Source of the DNA: an uncultured Oscillospiraceae bacterium | Lineage (GTDB): Bacteria > Bacillota > Clostridia > Oscillospirales > Oscillospiraceae | Reading direction: 5' to 3' | Length of the DNA stretch: 40,587 bases | Assembly (NCBI GenBank): GCA_910587505.1 | Contig: CAJULD010000026.1 | Location: forward strand, 1 to 40,587 | Shown: positions 15,542 through 23,235 of the stretch, piece after piece | Layout: every line of letters begins with the position of its first letter | Position numbering within the stretch: position 1 is the stretch's first letter | The notes under the pieces: model-generated | The model's database searches: none | The model's input: only the letters and a program-made list of their open reading frames with translations | What the model was told of the DNA's origin: nothing | Position numbers and translations under genes: made by a program

Positions 15542-15558
15542 TGTTGAAATTTTCAACA
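15542..15558. promoter_or_regulatory. 17-bp palindrome upstream of the radical SAM gene
   Basis: TGTTGAAA-T-TTTCAACA is a perfect inverted repeat about 80 bases upstream of the minus-strand start at 15460, in a short AT-rich stretch where the promoter must lie. It has the form of a repressor operator. Confidence 0.55.
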
Positions 15559-15574
15559 TGCGGGGCGCTTTGCC

Positions 15575-15634
15575 CAGGCCCTGTCTGATAAACAGTAAAA
15601 TGCCCCGGGCGAAAGCTTTTTCGCCAGACAGGGC
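15575..15634. repeat. Nested stem-loop repeat, copy 1
   Basis: The first 21 bases (15575-15595) begin CAGGCCCTG and end CTGATAAACAG. The same 21 bases with one change recur at 16763-16783. GCCCTGTCT (15578-15586) pairs with AGACAGGGC (15626-15634), enclosing GGCGAAA-GCTT-TTTCGCC (15608-15625). This copy lies just downstream of the flavodoxin-like gene. Confidence 0.6.
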
Positions 15635-15706
15635 AAATGTCCGCAGGCGGGCTGACGGCCTGTTAAAGAGGTACTGCCTGCAGGGGGGAGCCGGCCGCGC
15701 ATGACC

Positions 15707-16735
15707 TTATCGCATCATCGCTCCGGCAAAGGACCGGCCCCGGTCCGCTACGCCGGGAAGCTTCACCAGACTGCCCTTCTCATTGGCGGTCTCCATCATG
15801 CAGAAGCGGGGAGGGAGATAAAAGCTCTTGTTCATGTTCAGTCCGGAGACCAGCTGCCGGGCCAGAAGATCGCCGCCGGAATAGCCGGAAACGATCAGCG
15901 CGTAGAGGCGCTTGTCATAAAACCGGCTCTGGCGGAACAGGGCCGTCAGACGGTTGACAAAGGCCGTCAGATTGGCGGAGAGCGCGTCGTTGTAGTTGGC
16001 GCACAGCATCACCAGCGCATCGCACTCCCGCACCGCCGGGAACACCTCGTCCACCATGGGCCCGCCGTAAAAGCATCCCCCCCGCTCCCCGAAGTGAAGG
16101 CAGGTGGTGTAGGCGCAGCCGTTGCAGTCCGCCACCGCGCCGTTGCGCAGCCCCAGCTCCTTCACCGCCACGTCCTCCGGCAGGTTCCGCCGCACCAGAT
16201 CCCACAGCGCCAGCGTGTTGCTGGTGGACCGGGAAGAGGCGTGGAGGGCCAGCAGCTTCCGGATGGGCGGCGGCGGGGGCCAGTACAGCAGCCGCTCCAC
16301 CAGCTCCTCCACCGCCAGAGAAAAGGCGGCGGTTTCGTCCACGCCATGAATCTCCGCCTGCACCCGGAAGTTGCGCAGGGATCCGGTGGCCTCCACCAGC
16401 GGCCTCCCCAGAAACGCGCAGCCCGCCAGATTGGCCGACAGCACCAGGTCACGGGCCACGTCCCTGGTGTACAGCTCCCCCTGCCCGGTCACCACCAGAG
16501 CGGCGGTGGACCCCTCCAGAAGCGCCTCCTCCCGGCGAAGGACGGAGAGCATCTTATAATATTCCAGCGCGCAGCCGCCTCCGTCCAGCGCCACAGCGAA
16601 CAGCAGCCGCTGTCCGTGGAGACCGTCCAGCCCCTCCGCCGGGTCCCGCCAGAGGGTTCCGGCAGGCAGCAGAGGGGCGAGAAAACGGCGCAGATGTTCG
16701 CTGTAGGGGGGATTGGAGGGAATGATGACGTTCAT
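15707..16735 (-). CDS. Two-domain flavodoxin-like (NAD(P)H-dependent FMN reductase fold) protein
   Basis: A 342-residue protein. The C-terminal half is a flavodoxin-like oxidoreductase: KLLALHASSRSTSNTLALWD (phosphate-binding loop), then DCNGCAYTTC and the GGPMVDEVFPAVRECDALVM stretch, and ANYNDALSANLTAFVNRL (flavin contact loop). This is the pattern of iron-sulfur flavoprotein/NADPH-dependent FMN reductase relatives, where a CxxC segment is common. The N-terminal half repeats a similar fold more loosely (GRPLVEATGSLRNFRV). The start at 16735 has only a weak ribosome site. It is flanked by two copies of a direct repeat. Confidence 0.7.
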   Translation of the reverse strand: MNVIIPSNPPYSEHLRRFLAPLLPAGTLWRDPAEGLDGLHGQRLLFAVALDGGGCALEYYKMLSVLRREEALLEGSTAALVVTGQGELYTRDVARDLVLSANLAGCAFLGRPLVEATGSLRNFRVQAEIHGVDETAAFSLAVEELVERLLYWPPPPPIRKLLALHASSRSTSNTLALWDLVRRNLPEDVAVKELGLRNGAVADCNGCAYTTCLHFGERGGCFYGGPMVDEVFPAVRECDALVMLCANYNDALSANLTAFVNRLTALFRQSRFYDKRLYALIVSGYSGGDLLARQLVSGLNMNKSFYLPPRFCMMETANEKGSLVKLPGVADRGRSFAGAMMR

Positions 16736-16762
16736 AGCGTTTATTCCATGCTTTCTTTAATC

Positions 16763-16783
16763 AGGCCCTGCCTGATAAACAGG
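16763..16783. repeat. Direct repeat, copy 2, upstream of the flavodoxin-like gene
   Basis: Twenty of 21 bases equal those at 15575-15595, in the same orientation. Here AGGCCCTGCCTGATAAACAG runs into GGGCTCAGGC and folds differently (CCCTG pairing with CAGGG). A GC-rich hairpin follows at about 16795-16823. Confidence 0.6.
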
Positions 16784-16867
16784 GCTCAGGCAGCAGGGGC
16801 GGCCCGGAGGCCGCCCCCTGCAATTGCGGCTCTTGCGGGGAACCATATGGAATTCCCAAAGTTCTTT

Positions 16868-16899
16868 CCTCCCCTTTTTCTTTTATCCCAAAGGGGAGG
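16868..16899 (-). terminator. Stem-loop after the kinase-DegV gene
   Basis: CCTCCCCTTT and AAAGGGGAGG pair over 10 bp with a 12-nt loop, 10 bases past the minus-strand stop at 16909. There is no U-tract on that strand. The flanking CCCAAAGTTCTTT and the stem resemble the AT-rich stem-loop family at 1874 and 6137. Confidence 0.45.
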
Positions 16900-16908
16900 A
16901 ATTCCGGA

Positions 16909-19608
16909 CTACGCCGCGCCGTCCTGGCCGGCCGTCTGGAAGAAGGGCACGCCGGCGTCGTCCCTGCGCAGAAACAGCAGGCCGAAGGAGCCCGGACCGC
17001 AGTTGCTGGCAATGGCGGACGACGCCTTTTGCAGATAGACCCGCTCGAAGGGGCAGTACTGCTTCACCAGATTCTGGATGTACTCAAGCTGCTTTTCCTC
17101 CATGCCGGAATAGGTGATGAACAGAATGCGCCGGTCAATATTCCGGGTGTCCTGGAGCGTTCTGCGCACGTATTTCTTTGCCGCATGGGCAAAGCTCCCC
17201 ATTTCCATGCTGCCCACCGCCATTCTGCTCTTTTTCAGCACGAGGACCGGGTGCAGCAGCAGCGCGTCGCAGAGAATCTGAATCCGCTTCGAGATCCGTC
17301 CGGACTGGCACATCATATGGGTGCTGTTGATGATAAAAGCCGAAGAAATGAACCGGCGCATCCGCTTCACGGATTCCACAATCTCCGTCTTCCCGGCGTG
17401 ATGCTCCGCCATGTAGGCGGCGCACAGAACGGACAGCCCCATGCTGCTGGAGAGATGCCCGGAGTCGATCACCGTGACGTTTTCAAAAGACTTCGCCGCC
17501 TCCAGGGCGTTCTGATAGCCTTCGCTGACATGTCTGGCCATGGCGATATGGATCACGTTCTGGGCCTCCGTCAGCTTCTCTGCAAAAAACCGCTCGTAGT
17601 CCTCCACGTCTGGCGGCTGGGAGTATCCCGTCCGCCCCCGGATGATGTGCATGAGCAGCTCGTCGGACTTCAGCTCCCGCTCATCCAGGAAGCGGCCCTC
17701 GTCCGTACAGACATAGTAGGGACATACGGAAATGCCGAATTCCTTCCTGAGAGATTCCGGAAGGTCGCACACGCTGTCCGTGGTGACCAGGACGGAGCGC
17801 CGCTTCACCTGCTCAAAGATCAGCACGTCCTTATCAATATCCGCCTGGGGGACGTCCTCGCTGATCCGCACCAGCTCTTTGGGCAGGATGCTCAGCACGG
17901 CGGCCTCCAGCAGCGCGCCGCTGACCGGTTTGGCCAGATACCCGCTGAACCCCTCTTTCCGGTAGAGCAGCTGGTTATCGCTGCCCGCGTTGGCGGTGAG
18001 GGCCACCACAGGGACGTCCTGACACAGGCCGCCCGGCTGCGCCCGCAGGGCATGGAGGCACGCAATTCCGTCCATCTCCGGCATCATGTGATCCATGAGG
18101 ATACAGTCATAGTGGTGATTCCGGGTCAGCTTCAGGCACTCGGCGCCGCTGGAGGCCATGTCGATCTGGATCCTGGTCTCCGCCAGCAGCTTGCCCACCA
18201 CCATCAGGTTCATGTCGTTGTCGTCCACCACCAGAATATGGGCGTCCGGCGCCTCAAAGCTCTGCCGGTACGCCTCCCCCTCCCGGACCCTTGTGCGGGA
18301 GGCCAGGGTGAACATTCCCAGCTCTTTTTCGTCAATGATATCCTGCTCTAGGGTGACGATGAATTTGGACCCTCTGGTGTAGACGCTGTTCACGCTGATC
18401 TCGCCGCCCATCAGCTCCACCAGCTGCTGTACGATGCTCAGACCCAGCCCGGTCCCCTCGATATACCGGTTCTTCTCCTCGTCCACCCGCCGGAAGGCGT
18501 TGAAGATGTACGGAATATTCTCCTTCTTGACGCCCTGGCCGGTATCCTCCACGGAATACCACACCCGTACCCGGTTGACCGACTGACGCTCGCACCGGAC
18601 GGAGAGCGTGACGGATCCCTCGCTGGTGTACTTTACCGCATTATTCAGCAGATTAATCAGAATCTGCTTGATGCGCACTTCATCGCCGCAGAGCATGCTC
18701 GGAATGGACGGGTCCACCTCCAGCCGGAATTCCAGTCCCTTTTCCCTGGCCTTGATCCAGATCATATTGACGATCTCCGAAAAGAGGGCCCCCGTCTCAT
18801 AGGAGATGTTGACGATCTCCATCTTTCCGGATTTGATCTTGGACAGGTCCAGCGTGTCGTTAATCAGCGTCAGCAGCAGCTTGCTGGCCCCCTGGATGTT
18901 CCTGGCGTTCTCCGCCACCTCCTCGGAAATATCCTCCCGCAAAATCAGCTCATTGAGTCCGATGATGGTGTTGATCGGCGTGCGGATCTCGTGGCTCATG
19001 CTGGAAAAGAAGTGATTTTCCGCCCGGTTCAGCTCCTCGATCTCCTTTTTCTGCCGCTGGGTCAGGGCGTTTTCCTCTTCGTACATCCTGGTCAGGAACA
19101 TGAGCAGCACGCTGGTAAGAATCCCCACCATAATCATGGAAAAGGCCGAATCGAAGAAGGAGCTGTCAAGGTTGTTCGGCTCGGCCAGTCCGGGGAAATA
19201 GTAGGCGATGCCGTAGCACAGCAGGATTTCCGCCATGCACAGCCCGAAAAACACAACCCTGCGCCTTCCCAGCAGAGAGATGCAGACATAGATGAAGCAG
19301 AGGACGAACCACTCCGGCACACCGCTGTAAAACCCGCCGGCGGAAAAGAAGGTGATGGGGAACAGTATCAGCAGCAGCACCGCGATGGCGGTAGCTCCCG
19401 ACTGGATGCGCCCCTTCCTTATGCTGAATTTTGCGATAACCGCAATGGCGGCAAGGCTGGCAATCAGCAGCGCGATATTCAGAACGCCTCCGCCCATGGG
19501 CAGCGTAAAGATCAGCGCGATCATGCAGATGCCCGTCACGATGCGGAACATGCGCTCGTACAGGCTGATCCTGTGATCGGTGACAATTTCAAACCATTTC
19601 TTTATCAC
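16909..19608 (-). CDS. Hybrid sensor histidine kinase fused to receiver and DegV fatty-acid-binding domain
   Basis: An 899-residue membrane kinase. Residues 22-172 hold about six membrane segments, with almost no extracellular domain. A short linker leads to HisKA (H206 in SMSHEIRTPIN) and HATPase_c (N319-N323 in LINLLNNAVKY, G1 EDTGQGV 354-360, G2 GTGLGLSI 385-392). The receiver at about 456-575 has D462/D463, the phosphate-accepting D506, T538 and K560. From about 605 to 885 the protein is a DegV domain: LVTTDSVCDLPESLRKEFG, YSQPPDVEDY, VIDSGHLSSSMG and CQSGRIS. DegV proteins bind fatty acids and serve fatty acid kinase. The reading frame is continuous. The start is GTG, with GAGGGG upstream. 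It is third in an operon after a receiver and a second kinase. Confidence 0.9.
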   Translation of the reverse strand: MIKKWFEIVTDHRISLYERMFRIVTGICMIALIFTLPMGGGVLNIALLIASLAAIAVIAKFSIRKGRIQSGATAIAVLLLILFPITFFSAGGFYSGVPEWFVLCFIYVCISLLGRRRVVFFGLCMAEILLCYGIAYYFPGLAEPNNLDSSFFDSAFSMIMVGILTSVLLMFLTRMYEEENALTQRQKKEIEELNRAENHFFSSMSHEIRTPINTIIGLNELILREDISEEVAENARNIQGASKLLLTLINDTLDLSKIKSGKMEIVNISYETGALFSEIVNMIWIKAREKGLEFRLEVDPSIPSMLCGDEVRIKQILINLLNNAVKYTSEGSVTLSVRCERQSVNRVRVWYSVEDTGQGVKKENIPYIFNAFRRVDEEKNRYIEGTGLGLSIVQQLVELMGGEISVNSVYTRGSKFIVTLEQDIIDEKELGMFTLASRTRVREGEAYRQSFEAPDAHILVVDDNDMNLMVVGKLLAETRIQIDMASSGAECLKLTRNHHYDCILMDHMMPEMDGIACLHALRAQPGGLCQDVPVVALTANAGSDNQLLYRKEGFSGYLAKPVSGALLEAAVLSILPKELVRISEDVPQADIDKDVLIFEQVKRRSVLVTTDSVCDLPESLRKEFGISVCPYYVCTDEGRFLDERELKSDELLMHIIRGRTGYSQPPDVEDYERFFAEKLTEAQNVIHIAMARHVSEGYQNALEAAKSFENVTVIDSGHLSSSMGLSVLCAAYMAEHHAGKTEIVESVKRMRRFISSAFIINSTHMMCQSGRISKRIQILCDALLLHPVLVLKKSRMAVGSMEMGSFAHAAKKYVRRTLQDTRNIDRRILFITYSGMEEKQLEYIQNLVKQYCPFERVYLQKASSAIASNCGPGSFGLLFLRRDDAGVPFFQTAGQDGAA

Positions 19609-19637
19609 GACGTCATCTACCCCTCAGAATTCGGAAG

Positions 19638-22172
19638 TTATGTTTGGGAAAGAAGTCCGGCAATCTGCCCGCACAGCGCCTCATAGTCCTGCAGCAGCGG
19701 GGCGTGGCCGGTCCGGATCAGGTCCACGTCGCCCCGCTTCCCCGCCAGCTCCAGCTCCTTCGCCCGGGCGGACAGCGCTTCCGCGCCGATGGTCAGCGAC
19801 GTACTCTTGAGGGCGTGCGCCTTCACCGCGTAGTCCGGCCAGTTTTCACTTTCATACAGAGAGGCCAGCTCCGCGCGCTTCTCACCGCTCTGGACGCAGA
19901 ACATCCGCAGCATCTCCCGGTAGAAGTCCTCCTCCCCGCCGCAGTAGTCCAGTCCCAGCTCCACGTTGACGCCGGTCCGGGCAAGTTTATCAAAGAGAAG
20001 GGACGCACCGGCGGCCTCCGGCTCCGCTTCGCGCGGCGGGCTCACCTGCTCCGGCTCCGCCGGGGCGGGAAACTCCTCCGGCCCGGCGGCGGAATCCGGG
20101 TTGGCGGAACTGGCGCTGTACTGGATGCAGCTTCTGGGCAGCACCTTGCGCAGCACCCGCTCCAGAACGGTGCGCTCGATGGGCTTCGGGACGAATTCCG
20201 TGAACCCCTCGCTGCGGAACATCTCCCGCGCGCCGCTGACCGTATTGGCGGTCAGGGCGATTACCGGCAGGTCCCGGTACATGCCGCCCCGGAGCTCCCG
20301 GATCCGCTTCAGCGCTTCCACGCCGTCAAAGCCCGGCATCATATGATCCAGAAAGACGATGTCATAGGCGGTGCTGCCGCACCGCACCACCGCTTCCCGT
20401 CCGCTCAGGCAGGTATCCACCTCGATCCCGTAGCTGCCCAGCACACCCTTGGCAACCACCAGGTTCATCTCCTCGTCGTCCACGGCCAGCGCCCGGACGC
20501 CCGTGCAGGTAAAGGGTTTCCGGCCGGCGGCCTGGTCCTCGGCAAATCCCCGCTCTCCCAGCTCCCCGTTGAGCAGGTTGGCCACGGACAGGGCGGAAAA
20601 GGGCTTATGTATGATAAGCAGCCTGCTCGCGCTGTTCAGAACGAATTCCCGTTCCGCGATGACGACCACCCGGAGCGTATCCGCCAGCTCCTCGTAATAG
20701 GCCGGGTTCTCCTCGTACTCCGCCTGGGCAATGAACACGTGGGTCAGATGCTGGTTGCGCCGCACCTTGAGCAGGCCCTCAAAGTTGTGTACCTGATACC
20801 CCTTGACCCCAAGGCCCTCCACCAGATTGAGGATCAGCCCGTCGTAATACTCCCGGACCTCGTCGCAGGCGTACTTTTCCGGCCGGAAATAGCAGGCGAT
20901 GGAGAGATCTCCCGCGTGGTTGAGCGTGATGCACGGACGGTCGTCCACCACGCCCTGCGGGATCACGATGTGGGCATGGAGGCCCTGCTGCCCCCTGCCG
21001 TCGAAATGGATGAAGCCCCCCATGGCGTTCAGAAGTCCCCGGGCAATGGGAAGCCCCAGCCCCAGTCCGCCCGCAAAGCGGCTGCTGCCGGAATCCGCCT
21101 GATAAAAGACGTCGTAAATCTGGGTCAGCTGGGAGTCCGTCATTCCGATCCCGGTATCGCGGATGTCTATCATCAGGTTGACGCCGTACGCCTCCCGGCG
21201 GAACCCGATGCGGACGTTGACGCCGCCCTCCTCCGTGAATTTGACGGCGTTCTCCACCAGAATTTTGAGCACATGGGAGATTTTCTCCGCGTCGCCCACC
21301 AGGACCGCCGGCGTCTTGGGGTCGATATCAAAGACCAGCTCCAGATGCTGCCGGTTGGTTTGCAGCGCGGTCATGGTGATTACGTCGTTGAGCACCGACG
21401 TAATCATATACTCTTCCTTTGCCGGCGTCAGCGTTCCCTCCACGATCTCCGTATAATCCAGCATATTGTTGATCTGGTTGGACAGCCGCTTTCCCGCCAG
21501 CTTGATGGAGGTCATATCCGCCCGGATCTCCGGGGAGAGCTCCCGGCCAAGGGCCACTTCGCTGATCCCGATGACCATGTTGATGGGCGTGCGGAGCTCG
21601 TGGGACACATTGGAGAGGAAGACGGCGTTCTGCTTTCCCGCCGTCTCCAGCTCCGTGAACATGTTTTCATACCACTTCCGCTGGGCGCTGCGCCGGTTGA
21701 TCCAGTATCTGGCAAGAGCCGTCCCGCCAAAGGTCACCACGGCGCCGAGCCCCAGGCGAAGCATCTCCCGGAGCTCCATCTGATGGGAAATGGTGTGGAG
21801 AATCAGCCCGTGGTAGAGCAGCTCCAGCACGTACAGCGCCGCCATCGCGTGCAGAATCCACTTGTTGTTGAGCATAAACAGCGAGAGAATCAGAATGCAG
21901 GTCACCGCGGGGATATCAAAAAGGCTGGAGGCGTGCACCCCGAAAAAAAAGGACTCCGCCAGCAGCATCCCCGCGCACAGATGCTCATAAAACACGGCGG
22001 AGCCGATTCTGGCAATGTGCAGGAACCACACGCTCAGACACCCCGCAACAACCAGCGGAACCACCCAGAGCTCCCACGCCATGACTGTCGTAATCAGAAT
22101 CAGCAGTCCGCTGAATACCGTGGTAATGGCAGCCAGCAGCAGATGCCGGCTTGTCTGCTCTTCCGCCCGCAT
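19638..22172 (-). CDS. Hybrid sensor histidine kinase with degenerate receiver, receiver and HPt
   Basis: An 844-residue membrane kinase. About six hydrophobic segments span residues 9-155. HisKA has H191 in NVSHELRTPIN, and HATPase_c has E307/N308, RDTGIGM and GGLGLGLPIA. A receiver-like region without the acceptor aspartate follows (about 420-530, ending in IIHKPF). A true receiver comes next (D565/D566, D609 in VFLDHMMP, T641, K663). An Ala/Pro/Glu linker (690-722) leads to an HPt domain with H786 in KAHALKSTS. The protein therefore holds a complete His-Asp-His relay. Its ATG overlaps the stop of the upstream receiver gene (TAATG), and the kinase-DegV gene starts 29 bases after its stop. 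Confidence 0.92.
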   Translation of the reverse strand: MRAEEQTSRHLLLAAITTVFSGLLILITTVMAWELWVVPLVVAGCLSVWFLHIARIGSAVFYEHLCAGMLLAESFFFGVHASSLFDIPAVTCILILSLFMLNNKWILHAMAALYVLELLYHGLILHTISHQMELREMLRLGLGAVVTFGGTALARYWINRRSAQRKWYENMFTELETAGKQNAVFLSNVSHELRTPINMVIGISEVALGRELSPEIRADMTSIKLAGKRLSNQINNMLDYTEIVEGTLTPAKEEYMITSVLNDVITMTALQTNRQHLELVFDIDPKTPAVLVGDAEKISHVLKILVENAVKFTEEGGVNVRIGFRREAYGVNLMIDIRDTGIGMTDSQLTQIYDVFYQADSGSSRFAGGLGLGLPIARGLLNAMGGFIHFDGRGQQGLHAHIVIPQGVVDDRPCITLNHAGDLSIACYFRPEKYACDEVREYYDGLILNLVEGLGVKGYQVHNFEGLLKVRRNQHLTHVFIAQAEYEENPAYYEELADTLRVVVIAEREFVLNSASRLLIIHKPFSALSVANLLNGELGERGFAEDQAAGRKPFTCTGVRALAVDDEEMNLVVAKGVLGSYGIEVDTCLSGREAVVRCGSTAYDIVFLDHMMPGFDGVEALKRIRELRGGMYRDLPVIALTANTVSGAREMFRSEGFTEFVPKPIERTVLERVLRKVLPRSCIQYSASSANPDSAAGPEEFPAPAEPEQVSPPREAEPEAAGASLLFDKLARTGVNVELGLDYCGGEEDFYREMLRMFCVQSGEKRAELASLYESENWPDYAVKAHALKSTSLTIGAEALSARAKELELAGKRGDVDLIRTGHAPLLQDYEALCGQIAGLLSQT

Positions 22173-22531
22173 TACTTCTCAAACTCCTGAGCGACCCGCC
22201 TGCGCAGCTCCTGAGGCCGGAAGGGCTTCTTCAGATAATTTACAGCGCCCAGCTTGATCGCGCTGACCACGTCGTCCTCCAGACCGGAAGCCGTCAGGAA
22301 GATGACCGGGGTATCGGCGGCAAATTCCTTCATCCGCTCAAAAGTTTCAATGCCGTTCATCTTCGGCATGTCGATATCCAGCAGGACCATATCCACCTTC
22401 TCGCTTCTCAGCTTGTCCAGCGCGTCCATTCCCGACTCCGCCAGAAGCACGGCGTAGTCCTCGCCGAGGATCATCTGCGTCCTCGCCAGATTCAGGCTGT
22501 CGTCATCTACCACCAAAATACGTTTTCTCAT
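22172..22531 (-). CDS. Single-domain response regulator (CheY-like receiver)
   Basis: A 119-residue stand-alone receiver. D9, D10 and D11 form the acidic pocket, D52 in VLLDIDMP is the phosphorylation site, T80 is the switch threonine and K102 (in KKPFRP) the conserved lysine. It has no output domain, so it acts by protein contact or as a phosphate shuttle, probably for the HPt of the next gene. It is first in the three-gene operon, with AGGGAGGC before the start and an overlapping stop. Confidence 0.93.
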   Translation of the reverse strand: MRKRILVVDDDSLNLARTQMILGEDYAVLLAESGMDALDKLRSEKVDMVLLDIDMPKMNGIETFERMKEFAADTPVIFLTASGLEDDVVSAIKLGAVNYLKKPFRPQELRRRVAQEFEK

Positions 22532-22580
22532 AGTATTGCCTCCCTGTTTTGCTGACGGGCGTCGCCGCCCCGTGAAGAGT

Positions 22581-22610
22581 ATTCTAGCATAAACGCCGGA
22601 AGAAAATCAA
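22581..22610 (-). promoter_or_regulatory. Promoter of the phosphorelay operon
   Basis: On the minus strand TTGATT (22610-22605), an 18-base spacer, and TAGAAT (22586-22581). This gives a leader of about 45 nt before the receiver gene. Confidence 0.7.
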
Positions 22611-22626
22611 GCCCTAACATCTCAAT

Positions 22627-22657
22627 CGGGCAGTTATCCGCTGCGGATAACTGCCCG
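22627..22657. terminator. 13-bp stem-loop between the fumarase and phosphorelay operons
   Basis: CGGGCAGTTATCC-GCTGC-GGATAACTGCCCG lies 20 bases after the end of the fumarase beta gene on the minus strand. There is no clear U-tract, but its position and strength fit transcript end formation. Confidence 0.55.
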
Positions 22658-22676
22658 AGATGATGCGCGCAGGTTT

Positions 22677-23234
22677 TCAGCCCCGCGCTGCCAGATAGGC
22701 CTGCCGCCCGGTCTCATACAGGTTGTTCCCCTCGCTGTCGATGACGACCACCACCGGGAAGTCCTCCACCTCCAGCCGGCGGAGGGCCTCGGCCCCCAGG
22801 TCCTCATAGGCCACGATCTCCGCTTTCCTCACGCAGCGGCTGAGGAGCGCGCCGCATCCGCCGATGGCCCCGAAGTAGACCGCGCCGTGTTCCCGCATGG
22901 CGGCGATGACCCCGCTTCCCCGCTTGCCCTTGCCGATCATGCCCGTTCCGCCCATGGCGATGAGCGCAGGGCTGTAGGCGTCCATCCGGTAGGAGGTGGT
23001 GGGGCCCGCGGAGCCGATGGCCTCGCCGGGACGGGCCGGGGTGGGACCGACATAGTAGATGACGGCGTCCTTCATGTCGATGGGCAGCTCTTTACCCTGC
23101 GCCGCCAGCTCGCACAGCCGCTTATGGGCGGCGTCCCGGGCGGTATAGATCACGCCGGAGAGCAGGCAGCTGTCTCCGGCCCGGAGCTTCCGGGCGTCCT
23201 CCCGGCTGAGGGGAGTTCTGATGGCTACCGGCAT
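22677..23234 (-). CDS. fumB: Class I fumarate hydratase, beta subunit
   Basis: A 185-residue beta subunit of an oxygen-sensitive iron-sulfur hydro-lyase (fumarase or tartrate dehydratase family). Family motifs are YYVGPTPARPGEAIGSAGPT followed by TSYRMD, GKGKRG and FGAIGGCGALLS. It begins one base after the stop of the alpha gene. Fumarase and L-tartrate dehydratase cannot be separated by eye. The lyase of the neighbouring operon would release fumarate, which favours fumarase. The symbol is used in the two-subunit sense. Confidence 0.88.
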   Translation of the reverse strand: MPVAIRTPLSREDARKLRAGDSCLLSGVIYTARDAAHKRLCELAAQGKELPIDMKDAVIYYVGPTPARPGEAIGSAGPTTSYRMDAYSPALIAMGGTGMIGKGKRGSGVIAAMREHGAVYFGAIGGCGALLSRCVRKAEIVAYEDLGAEALRRLEVEDFPVVVVIDSEGNNLYETGRQAYLAARG

Positions 23235-23235
23235 G

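Noticed and set aside
19644..22190. 848-codon open frame on the plus strand opposite the hybrid kinase-HPt gene
   Set aside because: It mirrors the kinase gene almost end to end. The translation is low in family motifs and rich in His, Arg, Pro and Gln, as expected from the reverse of GC-rich codons. The kinase on the other strand has all catalytic motifs.
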